Shown here piece after piece: positions 49,123 to 59,809 of a DNA stretch of 64,000 bases (its first letter is position 1; every line of letters starts with the position of its first letter). A model generated the notes under the pieces. It ran no database searches, was not told where the DNA came from, and saw only the letters and a list, made by a program, of their open reading frames with translations. Where the stretch lies: NCBI GenBank assembly GCA_003833135.1, contig QZLH01000308.1:44489-108488 (forward strand), in the 5' to 3' direction. Source of the stretch: Oehlia diaphana (Eukaryota; Glomeromycota; Glomeromycetes; Glomerales; Glomeraceae). The translations under genes were made by a program, and so were the position numbers.

Positions 49123-50730
49123 TGATGTAAACCTTTTTCTCCGGTTGTTTTAACGTTAAGAGCTTTTCGTGAATCATTTCCGTCTCAAGCGTCGATCATG
49201 ATGACATTATTATTATTTTTCATATAGGGTTTCGACTTTCTCGTATAATTATTTCGTAACAAAATTATAACGATAATTTTAATCTAATTAAATTAATCAT
49301 ATATTAAATCACTTGTATATAAATAATCAGATAATTTGATTTTATTTAAAATATTCAAATAATCCAATGTATTAAGTTATCGTTACAAATACACGAACTT
49401 TTTATTATTTATTAAATTAAAAATATTATTGCCAATTTAACTGAGCTGTTAATATTTTTTGAACCATATCTGATATAATAATTACAGTAATAAAACTTGA
49501 TTACACAAATTTCAAGAACATGTGAGAGTCCATAAAAAAAAAAGATGGTGGTTCCTCCGTCGCTAGTTCATTACAAGGAGATGTCCGACGGAAACAATTA
49601 TCGTAAAATTTACTTAAGTTCTCGTGATGTTACCCAGTTACAACTTACCACATAAAAAAATTCAAGAAAAACATGGAAGGCTATATAAAATAATAGAAAT
49701 GGTATTTATATTAGAGAAGTCGTTTAAAAGAAACTTAAAAAAGAAAGAATTAAAGCGTATTTATTTACTCTTATAATCTATAATAAAATAAAGTATCATT
49801 ATAAAACCATATCATGTAATTTTTTCTCGCATTATAAATAATTTAAATAATTTATTTACTTTTTTTTTTAATTGTTTTTTCACGATTTATTTTTCTTATT
49901 TTTTTTTTTTTTACATTAATAATTTTAATAATACAACTTTACATTTAATTTCGCAACATTAATAATTTAATAATTATAAATCTTGTAACAGTACTTATAT
50001 TTGCGCTTAAAATAATTTGATGTTTTCCCACATTTGGCTCATTGGAAGTCTTGGAAAACTTTGGTATAAAACGAGCCAGAATTTCAAAGGAGAAATTCTC
50101 GAATTTTCTTTCTTTACCAGTTTAACTTTCAGGTCTTGAGAAAGTTAATGCGACGAACTTCTGCCTCGCGCAACCGCAAAAAGCTTTCATAGAAGTTTAC
50201 ATAAATTCTTCGCTTTTTTTTTGGTATTTGTATAACGCTCTTCTGATCTTGTAGGAATATAATTTTGCTGATCCTTATTTTCAGAAAGGAGAATGGTCGG
50301 GTCGGCGTGTTCCTCCATATTAAATTATATAGACCTAGTTCAAGCTGTCGCCGCCTTCGAAATGGTTTAAAAAATAGTTGAGATGTTACCACAGTATACC
50401 AATATGAAAATCCAACAGTAAACAAACATAAATTGCATCATCGTTTACTCCACTCCAAATAGTTCCACGTGTAAACACTGTCATGAAAATATAACCCAGA
50501 AAACTTCTTTCATCACGTGATATGGTTTTATTTATCACATAATCACTCCCCTGTCCGAGTTTCACTGTTTATATTTATCTGAGGGACTTAGATTTTTTCA
50601 AGTAGATGAAATTCTATTTGTCACGTTTTATTCATCATATACTAAATTCTTCGATCACGTGTCAGCGCATAACGCCGGCCGAGTTCGAATAATTTTCTGG
50701 GTGCCGTTGGGGTAGTTTGTCATGAAATAT
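49123..50730. other. Intergenic
   Basis: AT-rich to 49980; somewhat higher GC and several ATCACGTGA-type words at 50450-50720. ACCCAGAAAA (50493) and TTTTCTGGGT (50693) are inverted and may be ends of another small element. No supported gene. Confidence 0.4.
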
Positions 50731-50953
50731 AGGATCCAGAAATATATATAAAAGGAGTTTGCGTATTTGAACTAAAAAAAAATCATGAAAGTCTTTCCTT
50801 TTTTGGATATTTTTGATAATTTCGGTCAGAATTTTATTTCCTATTATAGTAACCGACTGACATTACAATAATTCCGGCCCTGAAAAAATGCGTACAGCCC
50901 ATAGTGAAAAATTTTTTTCATCACCTGACCTCTATATATATATTTCTGGTCCT
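50731..50953. mobile_element. hAT-type MITE, 223 bp, TSD TGAAATAT
   Basis: The left end AGGATCCAGAAATATATATA and right end TATATATATTTCTGGTCCT are inverted repeats. Identical 8-base duplications TGAAATAT flank it (50723-50730 and 50954-50961). The interior has TTTGCGTATTT and GCGTACAGCC, also found in the element at 54983-55454. No coding capacity. Confidence 0.85.
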
Positions 50954-50961
50954 TGAAATAT

Positions 50962-51942
50962 CAGGCACTAGAAAATAAAAACTCAAATCTATCGTAGACT
51001 GTTTTATTTTAAATTAACAAATCGGTTTATCTTTCACATGATATTTTTCAAGATGTTATCTGAATGTTATTTATTGGCGTAATTTCTTAGTTATAGCACG
51101 TTATATTTCAAAATTTTACCAAAAAAAAATGAAAAAAATGACACTGCATGATTTTAAAAACAATAATCTGATAATGATTAGGATTTTCATGAAAATTCTA
51201 TGTTACATTTTGCGTCTAAATAATACAGTATGTGACTATTGTGACTCTGACTATAAAAACCTATTATTCACAATTTCACATCAATATGTCAGTCCAAGTC
51301 ATGCTGACTATGATAATGAAACATATTACATTATTACATGTTCTTCATTAATTACTGACAAATTTATGGTAATATTGACTCATATTAACAAAGAATATGT
51401 AATACATTTTAAAGAAAAAAAAATAGACAGTATAATTTTGACTGATATAATATTATTTTATTTAATTACATTATTTAATTTGACTAATAATGTACTTCTT
51501 ATTCACATCAATGTGTCAGTCCAAATAATACTACATTTTTATATGAAATTACAACTATCATGTATAAATGATATAATTCAATGCAATTATTAACATAATA
51601 TGTCATTCCAAGTCTTACTGCCTGTAAATATATATAAATACCCATTCTATATGTTCTTACATTTAACAATATTTCAATTCACTTAAATTCAAAATTAAAT
51701 TATACCAGCTCAAAATAGCAAGGTCAAATGGGTTATATTTATTTTTTACCAGGAAGCAAAAAAAAGTATCAATATTTTTATAATATTAGATATTTTACTT
51801 TTAAATTCAATATCTTTAACATTTTAATAACGGATTTTATAGTAACATATTATTATTGCTTAACAATTTATTAATCTACTCTTAAAAATTTAATCTTTCT
51901 TAAAAATTTATTAATCTATTCTTTAAATTGAATCCAATCAAT
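50962..51942. other. 5' flank of the PD-(D/E)XK gene, duplicated at 56150-56450
   Basis: Contains text repeated in the 3' copy, for example TTACATGTTCTTCATTAATT and ACTGACAAAT...GGTAATATTGACTCAT. The open frame 51129-51593 lies across this shared spacer and is probably not a gene. Confidence 0.5.
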
Positions 51943-53831
51943 ATGAGCAATTATCCTGGACAAAATGGTAAGTCTTAAAGTTTTAATTTGAATAACTGAA
52001 TTTTATACTTCTATTACTAACCTTTAACCTCATATCTAGTTCTAATTTCTTATCTAAATGAACGAGGCAGTAAATCATCATATCGTGGATTTTTGGATAA
52101 TAGCAGTGATATTATTGCTACTACAATATCATCTGCAGATACAGTTAAATATCTTGATACTATTTGGTTTCGTCACTTTCTTAAGGAGGCAAAATCTCTA
52201 TTCAATCAGGAAACTTATTTTGAAATAAAAAATAAGGTGTGTTAATTTTTATTTTGCAGAATTAGGGTAACTCCTAGTTGACTGCGTCTTGACTTAGGAG
52301 AATTACTGATCTTGACATCTTTGGTAACCAATCCATTGATCTCATTTTGGGCACCCTAATTTTGTAGTTGATACAAGTCTGCTAATTCTGGAGGAGGAAT
52401 TGGCTATGTACCTTCTTTTATCACTAAATAAAATTTGATGCACTACTAATAATTCTTTCTTATAATAGGTAAATGATGAACACTTTCGTTATATGAAGTT
52501 TTTGCAGAATTTCTGGCAAAGAATTATTAAAGAACATGAAAAAGAAAATTTGGCCCCCACTAATATATCTCACTTAAATAATACATCTAATATAAAATCA
52601 TCTGAAATTTCTCAACTGGATAGGACTATTAAGGAATATAAAAAAGAAAACTTAGCACCTTCTGTTACATCACACTTAAATCAGTTATCTGATATAAAAT
52701 CTGAATTTTCTCAACCAGATATTAAGAAATATAAAGAAGAAAACTTAGTCCCTTCTATTACATCTCACTTAAATAAGATATATGATATAAAATCATCTGA
52801 AATTTTTCAATCAAATAGAATTATTAAGGAGGATAAAAAAGAAAATTTAGCTCCTGATGTTACATCTTACTTAAATAAGACATCTGATATAAAATCATCT
52901 GAAATTTTTCAACCAGAATCTATAAATGAAACTAAACAAAAGGGAAAGCTAAAAAGAGTAAGAGATGATAATACTGATACAGAAAGTTTATCTAATGGTA
53001 AGTTATTACAATATTTATACTATGTTATATGTAATATATTAATAAATTATATTTAATAATTATCCATTAGAACACTGGAAAAAACAAAGCCAAATTCTAA
53101 AAAAAAACAAGAATAATTTAGCATATATTCAAGTTGTTGACAATGCACTTCTTGTTGCTTCAGCATATGAAAGTCTTATTGCAGATAATATCATACCTTT
53201 TATTAAAATTCTAAAAACTTTTTTATTATCAAGATCACGAATGTCTCTATCATCAGCAAATGAACCTGTACTTCAAGCAATTGTAGAAAATCTTTTGCCA
53301 TTAAAGTATTGTATTCCAGAACTTTCATTAGTAATTAATGGTAAAAAGCAAAAAGGTTCAGGTCGTTTTGGTTATTCAGATATTTTTATTTTAAGTAGTG
53401 AAGGAGATAATAATGTTATTTTAGAATTGAAATATATATCATTAGTTGGACTTATCAATAGTAATCAGAAAAATAATTTTGGTGCAAATGAACTTGAAAA
53501 TCTAGATAAAATACTTGAAAAGGAAAATGAAGAATCTGTATTAAAAAGATCATATACATATTGGTCAAAGGAAGAAAAAAAGACAAATTCAACAACTATT
53601 GATGAAATATTAAATAATGGGTTGAATCAATTAAATTCATATATGAAAACAATTTCAAAAGGAAAAGCTATAAACTATTCTAGCTCAGGAGTATTTGATG
53701 AGCGTATTAAAATAACAAAATCTAAACCTAATAAGTTAAAGGGATTTGTTATATTAGTAATTGGCTTTCGTCGCATTTTATGGAAATCTTCTAATGAAGT
53801 AACAACTAACTATATATTTAATAAGATTTAA
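51943..53831 (+). CDS. PD-(D/E)XK nuclease-like protein with four internal repeats, 503 aa
   Basis: Exons 51943-51967, 52040-52236, 52469-52997 and 53071-53831, all in phase. The start MSNYPGQN is chosen because the same ATG context is repeated at three downstream partial copies. Residues about 92-230 hold four copies of a repeat of about 33 residues with core IIKEYKKENLAPSVTSHLN followed by SDIKSSEIFQ. A basic stretch GKLKRVRDD follows. The C-terminal domain has RFGYSDIFIL (Asp about 354) and VILELKYISL (Glu about 369, Lys about 371). This is the D...ExK arrangement of PD-(D/E)XK nucleases, close to the DUF1703/AAA-ATPase-associated group. Such domains are abundant in Rhizophagus; DNA cleavage is the family activity, but the role here is unknown. 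Intron 2 (52237-52468) is unusually long because it carries a 108-bp inverted-repeat insert. The frame is intact. Confidence 0.85.
52257..52364. mobile_element. 108-bp MITE-like insert within intron 2
   Basis: The ends CAGAATTAGGGT and ACCCTAATTTTG are inverted repeats with one mismatch. The same unit with perfect ends occurs at 56720-56826 in the duplicated pseudogene copy, at the equivalent position. The insertion therefore predates the duplication. Confidence 0.65.
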
Positions 53832-54357
53832 AATATTTAGTTTAGCAAATATTGCATTTTTAATATTATTATAATATATTAATAGTCAAATTTTGAAAAT
53901 ATTAATCTAGATTATGTTATATTCTTTAATTTTAACAAATTTTAATTCTTTATTTTCTTTTTATTCTTTTTATTTTCTTTTATTTTTTACTTACTAATTC
54001 TTTATAGTTTATACTTTATTCTATCTGTTACATTTATTAACAATTTACAGTATTAAATAACTTTATTTTTTTTATTATTTATTCTATTCTTTTTATTTCA
54101 AACAAAACTGATACTTTAACCTTTTTATAAAATTCCTTGTTTTTTTGTTTTTTACTATTCATCCTTTTATTCTTTATTCTTTCTTAAAATTTTTTCCTTA
54201 TTCACATAATACTTTCAATTTATTATTACTATATTTTAAATAATATCAATATTCCTTAACAGTTTGAATTTAATCAATATGAGCAACTATCTTAGCCAAA
54301 ATAGTATTAGTCTAATGAAATTACTTTAACTTTTAATACTAATCTTTTAATCTATTA
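53832..54357 (+). repeat. Partial copy of the 5' end of the PD-(D/E)XK gene (copy 2)
   Basis: Pyrimidine-rich flank, then ATGAGCAACTATCTTAGCC from 54279, matching the first exon and start context at 51943. Followed by AATAGTATTAGTCTAATGAA and a Leu-poor AT spacer. No downstream exons. Confidence 0.55.
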
Positions 54358-54505
54358 TCTAGAATAATGGTTATGATCATAACTAGTTAACTGACTATTT
54401 AACTGCTATTTAACTAACTATTTGACCAACCATTTAACATCATTTAAATTGCTATAACTGATTATAACTGACTATAACTGACCATAACCGACATTGCCAT
54501 CCCTA
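54358..54505. mobile_element. Degraded copy of the 58446 hAT MITE
   Basis: The right end TTGCCATCCCTA (54494-54505) and the preceding ACTGACTATAACTGACCATA match the right end of the element at 58446-58850. The left end is eroded (AATGGTTATGATCATAAC). No target duplication remains. Confidence 0.6.
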
Positions 54506-54974
54506 ATCTCTATATTTTGTACACTATTAAATTTTCTTTATTCCTTCTATTCTCTTTCTGTTATATTTATTGACAATTTACAGTATTAAATCCTTTCTAA
54601 ACTTTTGTTTTTTTTATTCTTTATTCTATTCTTTTTATTTCTTATTATTTATTAACAAAATTCTTTTAACTTTTTTATAAAATTCCTTTGTTTTTTTTTA
54701 TTTTTTACTATTCTATTCTTTTTATTCTTTATTCTTAACAATTTATTCAAATTTTCTTTATTTACTACTTTCAATTTATTATTATTATATTATAATAACT
54801 TAATATTTATTTATCACATTTCTTTAACAATTTGAATCTAATCAATATGAGCAACTATCCTGGCCAAAATAGTACTAATCCAATGAAAATTACTTTAACT
54901 TTTAATATACATTTTCAACTTGTGATATTTAGTTACTAACTAATCTTTTAATCTATTATCTAAAGATACTTACA
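54506..54974 (+). repeat. Partial copy of the 5' end of the PD-(D/E)XK gene (copy 3)
   Basis: Repeats the flank GACAATTTACAGTATTAAAT (54574; compare 54043) and the start ATGAGCAACTATCCTGGCC at 54847, about 568 bases after copy 2. No coding exons follow. Confidence 0.55.
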
Positions 54975-54982
54975 CTTTACAC

Positions 54983-55454
54983 AAGACCCCAAAATATATG
55001 TGTAGGGATAAGGTGCATAATTGCGTCACCAGCAGAGAGGGTTTGGTATTGATTTGTGTACAACCTGAGAATTCTTTAGCCACGGTCAGACTATTAAAAT
55101 GCGTATTTTTAACAGGATCTTTGGTTAAGTAAGGGTTTATTTTGCGTATTTTTAGTAATTTGGCTGATCATATATATATATATACATATTTCAGGAGATT
55201 CATGAAATAAATGAAAATAAATATAAATAAACTATTAGTGCAAAAAAAATGTAGCACTTTATTTAATGCATTCGATCAACTTTAAGTTTGATCAAGGTAA
55301 ATCACATGATGATCAGTGGTTAGAAAATTAATTTTCGTATTTTTTCCATTTATCCAAAGTAAGGAGGTACTGAACTTATAGAAAATCCTTGCGTACAGCT
55401 ATTAGTAAAAAGTTTGAAGGCCACCTTACCTTTTTATAAATATTTTGGGGTCCT
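54983..55454. mobile_element. hAT-type MITE, 472 bp, TSD CTTTACAC
   Basis: The ends AAGACCCCAAAATAT and ATATTTTGGGGTCCT are inverted repeats. Identical 8-base duplications CTTTACAC flank it (54975-54982 and 55455-55462). It shares TTTGCGTATTT and GCGTACAGCTA with the element at 50731-50953, so the two form one family. No coding capacity. Confidence 0.85.
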
Positions 55455-55462
55455 CTTTACAC

Positions 55463-56450
55463 ACTGTAAAATTTTCTTCAACTACATTATTAATACAGGT
55501 TTTAAGTCATTAAATCAAATATAAAAAAAAATCTGAATTTTTTCAATTAATTTTTTTTTTAAAGAATATATTAATACATACGTAAAAGTATATAAATATA
55601 AATTTGAGGCTTCTAGCTGGTACTTTTATAAGGAAAAAAAAGTGGCACAAATTCATTCCAATATTTCTAAATTTTGACTAATTGGCAATGTTTATGAATT
55701 GTTTGTAAAATTTCAAATTTATAAATTTTATAGTATTAATACTACTAAATGCTACTAAATGCTCATAAATAAAAAAGATATAATCTCAAGTTATTTTCAA
55801 CCAAAATTACAAGTAATTTAATTAAAAATTGATCAACTTATTTATGGAGGAATCACAGATTTCATGTGTAATTTTGACTTGTTCAATTTATTATAGATAG
55901 ACTTTTAAATCTTGAGTTTTAAAGGTCATTGTATTCAAACAAATTTGATATAGTTATAACATATCCTAGTTTATTTTCAAGCCTCATTCTAGTATTTCTT
56001 TGAGAAAAAAAGGATAATGACTTGAATGAAGCTGTAATCATTTGGTTAATATTAATTTTTGATAGCAATAATAAAAAAGAAAGCTAAAATACATATATAT
56101 TAATAATGTAATAAAATAAATACAATAATACTTTTTTTTAATAACTGTGCCATTTTTGTGACTATAGCTATAAAGACTTTGATTCAGGATTATTTAACAT
56201 TAATGTGTCAGATTAAGTCATGCTGCACACAATGAAATATATTACATGTTCTTCATTAATTACTGACAAATGCATGGTAATATTGACTCATAATGACAAA
56301 AAAATATGTTATATCATGTTCAAATGATGTAATTCAATGCAATTATTAACATTAATGTATCAATTCAGCCTACAAGTATATATATAACTAAGATATTTAC
56401 TTTTCACTTAAAAGTTCTTTATTTCTATTTATTCATGAATCTAATTCAAT
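55463..56450. other. AT-rich spacer; right part duplicates 51200-51400
   Basis: No gene. 56195-56310 repeats the upstream flank of the PD-(D/E)XK gene (ACATGTTCTTCATTAATTAC and neighbouring text). Confidence 0.45.
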
Positions 56451-57060
56451 ATGAGCAACTATCCTGTCAAAATAGTAAGTCCAATGAAAAGTACTTTAAT
56501 TTGTAATATTTATTTTCGAAGATACTTAGTTATTAACAAAATTCTATTTAATTGTAATTTAGTAAATCATCATATTCTGGATTTTTGAATTTTATTAGCA
56601 GTGATTTCATCACTGCTTCATGATACTATTTGATTTCATCACTTTCTAAAGGAGGCAAAATCTCTGTTCAATTAGAATATTTTTGAAATAAGAAATAAGG
56701 TGTGTTATTTTTTATTTTGCAAAATTAGGGTAACTCCTAGTTGACTGCGTCTTGACTTAGGAGAATTACTGATTTGACATCTTGGTAACCAATCCATAGA
56801 CCTCATTTTTGGGCACCCTAATTTTGTAGTTGATACAAGTCTGCTAATTCTGGAGGAGGAATTGGCTATGTACCTTCTTTTATCACTAAATAAATATTGA
56901 TGCACTGCTAATAATTTCTTTCTTATAATAGATAAATAAAGAACACTTTTGTTGTATGAAGTTTCTGCAAAATTTTTGGTAAACGATTATTAAGGAACAT
57001 AAAAGCTAATACAGATCACTTAAATAATACATCTAATATAAAATTACCTGCATTTCTCAA
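56451..57060 (+). pseudogene. Decayed paralogue of the PD-(D/E)XK gene (5' half)
   Basis: Starts ATGAGCAACTATCCTG at 56451 and has the donor-like GTAAGTCC. It retains parts of exon 2 (AAATCATCATATTCTGGATT, AAGGAGGCAAAATCTCTG), the long intron with the MITE-like insert, and part of exon 3 (ATGAAGTTTCTGCAAAATTT). Several small deletions break the frame (for example after the GGATTTTTG text near 56588). The nuclease domain is missing. Confidence 0.7.
56720..56826. mobile_element. 107-bp MITE-like insert with perfect 12-bp TIRs
   Basis: CAAAATTAGGGT (56720-56731) and ACCCTAATTTTG (56815-56826) are perfect inverted repeats; copy of the insert at 52257-52364. No target duplication was identified. 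Confidence 0.65.
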
Positions 57061-57190
57061 CTGGATAGGATTATTAATAAAAAGAAAATTTATTATGAAA
57101 TGATTCTTGAGTAAATGCCTATTAAATTAATTAATTTAATAATTTATTACATTATTATATAATATAAAATAATAAATAAGATAAAATATA

Positions 57191-57574
57191 TCATACTAAA
57201 GATTCTGAGATTTCAAGCTTATTTAATACTTCAGTTATTTGATTGATCTCTAAATATAATTCACTATGTTTGCTTTTAATATGCTTCCATAAACTAGATG
57301 CTGAGCCATCTTTAGACACTTTATAACTTTTAACACAGTAATTACAATTATATTTATTATTTGTTTCATTTAAAGTAAAATGGGTATAAACTAATGATTT
57401 ACTATTCTTTTTAGTTTGTGAAGTATCTTCCAGTTCATTAATTTGAAGTGTTATATCTTGTGATATAATGCTCTCACTTTCAGAATCTATATTAGTAATA
57501 TTTCTCATCTTGAAATATTTAATAGATTTTTTATGGAACTTTTTGAAATTTATTTTAATCAATAAAATCTTCAT
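57191..57574 (-). CDS. BED-type zinc finger protein, 127 aa or shorter
   Basis: The C-terminal half is a BED finger: SLVYTHFTL (aromatic HF), CNYC (Cys pair), SASSLWKHIKSKHSELY (H-x4-H). BED fingers bind DNA and usually form the N-terminus of hAT transposases or derived proteins. The first 22 residues are Lys/Phe-rich and look like spurious upstream coding, so the ATG at 57508 (MRNITNIDSESES) is the likelier start. The acidic, Ser-rich N-terminus is ordinary for such proteins. No hAT catalytic part follows within the frame or in the neighbouring sequence to 57060. It may be a remnant first exon or a solo BED gene. Confidence 0.6.
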   Translation of the reverse strand: MKILLIKINFKKFHKKSIKYFKMRNITNIDSESESIISQDITLQINELEDTSQTKKNSKSLVYTHFTLNETNNKYNCNYCVKSYKVSKDGSASSLWKHIKSKHSELYLEINQITEVLNKLEISESLV

Positions 57575-58437
57575 ATCAAAAAATTGGTGATGCCAATGGT
57601 ATTATCATGTCAAAATTAACCATTATATCATGTCAAAAATCAACCATGGTATTATGTCAAAGATTTATTTTATTTTATTTTTATGAACTATGAATTTAAA
57701 TATAACAAAAATAATATGTAAATGTATTAAAACATCAATTCAATCAATCGTATCAAAATAAATAACAGTATCGTGTCAAATGATGATATTAAAACAACTC
57801 TAGCATCACCACCAAAAATGGTAGTCAGATTTATTTGTCAGGTACACATACTATAGAATACAATGTAGAAACATAAAATATTGCACATCCCGTATTGATT
57901 TAAAATTAAAAATTCTTTATTTATTTGTAAATAAAAAACCAATAAAAAGTTTGGTAACTTTTTTTAAAGTTCAATAAATTGTTTAATTCTATGATATCAA
58001 AAGTTATCCGAAATCACATGTAACCGGTATGTATAACCATCTATCATTTTTCAATGGTGATACCCAAACAATGGTACATACCAAATGACAATTATATCAA
58101 CATATTCAAAAATCAACAATGATATCATCATAACTAATATAAATTAATTTTTTATCAGATTATTTGACCACTTTATATGCTGTAAGCGACCGAATACTAA
58201 GCAAGGATAAATGATTAATTAAAGAAATCACATGACATGAATAAATGATTAGCCAGAAAAATGAAACATGTGAGAAATGAAATGATCTGCATGATGTAAT
58301 GTTTATTGAATGATCAATAAAGATCAGATGGAGTAATTAAGAAGTTGATCATTTTCAAGATAGAAACTGGTTTATTATATTTAACAATAGGAATAAATTC
58401 CAATATAATAACTGGTTTATCAAGTTCAATAATAGGA
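57575..58437. other. Intergenic with ATCATGTCAAA words
   Basis: The phrase (A)TCATGTCAAAA(A)T and variants recur near 57604-57660 and 57770-57785. Otherwise AT-rich spacer with no gene. Confidence 0.4.
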
Positions 58438-58445
58438 ATAATTAT

Positions 58446-58850
58446 TAGGGATGGCAATGGTCATGGTTATTAACCGGTTATGATCGGTTATAACCGTGAC
58501 TGATATCGGTCAGTCAAAGGTTTCTGACTGACTGTTTAACTGACCGGTTTGACTGACCGTTTGACCGACCGTTAACTGGCCATTTAATCCATTTAATCAT
58601 TTAACACTTTTTTTATGAACTTAATCAATAAAAAAAGTTGTTATAACATTTCTTTAGTGGATTTAATCAAAAAAAAAACACTTTACCGTTTTTTCTTAAT
58701 TAAATTTATTAAAAAAAAATGGTTAAACGGTCGGTTAAACGGTCAGTTAAATGGTCATAAAAATGGTCAGCCAACTGGTCAGTCGGTCAAAGACCCTTAA
58801 CCAGTTATGACTAACCGATAACTGACCGTGACTGACCGTTGCCATCCCTA
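58446..58850. mobile_element. hAT-type MITE, 405 bp, TSD ATAATTAT
   Basis: The ends TAGGGATGGCAA and TTGCCATCCCTA are perfect inverted repeats. Identical 8-base duplications ATAATTAT flank it (58438-58445 and 58851-58858). The subterminal regions are dense with GGTTA/TAACC and GGTCAGT/ACTGACC words in inverted arrangement, probably transposase-binding repeats. No coding capacity. A degraded relative lies at 54358-54505. Confidence 0.9.
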
Positions 58851-58858
58851 ATAATTAT

Positions 58859-59809
58859 GAGTCATAAAAATAGATTTATTTTTCATATGAATATTTCAAA
58901 AAGATTTTTTTCCTTGTCAATATTTTCTTTACAACAGAATATTTAAGATGATAAGAAAAGAAAAGAAAAGATAAATTAATACAAAAGATAGTAGATTAAA
59001 AGAATATAAATATAACATAAAAATATAAAATAGATTAACACATAAAATAGAAAAATAATACAAAAATAGTACATAGAAGAAAAGAAAGGATTTGTAAAAA
59101 TCATTTAAATAGAATGGAATTCAAAGTGAATTCCACAGTTAACAGCAATAAATTTTAGAATTTAATAATTTTAATAAAATATTATATTAATAAAAAGTAA
59201 TATGGTTCACCCTAAATTTTTGTGAAATATTTTATTTTATTATTTCGTTAAATTCTGAATTATAAGGAGAATAAAATATACACTTTTGTAATGAGAAACA
59301 ATTTAAATTAAAAAGTTGAAATAAATATAAAATACTTCATGGCAAAAGATATTGAAGTTTGGAAATATTGGTAAAGGACGAAATTTTGGAAATTCAGAGA
59401 AGTAATATTTTATATCATTTAATGTTTTTATTACTAACGCTATTTATTTTATGTGAACCAAGAATGTTATGAATTTTGTCATTGTCAAAATGTTGTTATT
59501 GTTATTGTTGTAATTTTGTTGTAATATTATTGTTGTATTTTGTCATCATCATAATTTTGTTACCGTATTCTTGTTTGTTCATTTTGTTGTTCGTTTATTC
59601 ATGAGAACTGATTTGATGTGGCAACTCTTTATGTTGATGAAAGAAGGAATCAAGGGTCCTCAACGCCTATTTTATTCAACATTTTCAAAATTAAATTCAA
59701 ATAAATTTTTTTGTTTGTTTAATTTTTATTTGCTTAAATTAATAATTTGTTAACATGGAACTTGGAAACTTGAAAATTTCTAAAAAAAAGTTAGAGAGTT
59801 ATTAGCAGA
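58859..59809. other. Intergenic, no supported gene
   Basis: AT-rich spacer with a TTGTTGTTATTG-type microrepeat at 59480-59540. The short open frame 59571-59753 is not supported. Confidence 0.4.

Noticed and set aside
50129..50425. 98-codon minus-strand frame, basic protein
   Set aside because: Chance frame in slightly GC-richer DNA; no domain, no intron signals, no repeated copy.
51129..51593. 154-codon open frame on the plus strand
   Set aside because: It spans a spacer that is partly duplicated at 56195-56310, where the frame is not kept; the product is low-complexity and matches no family I know.
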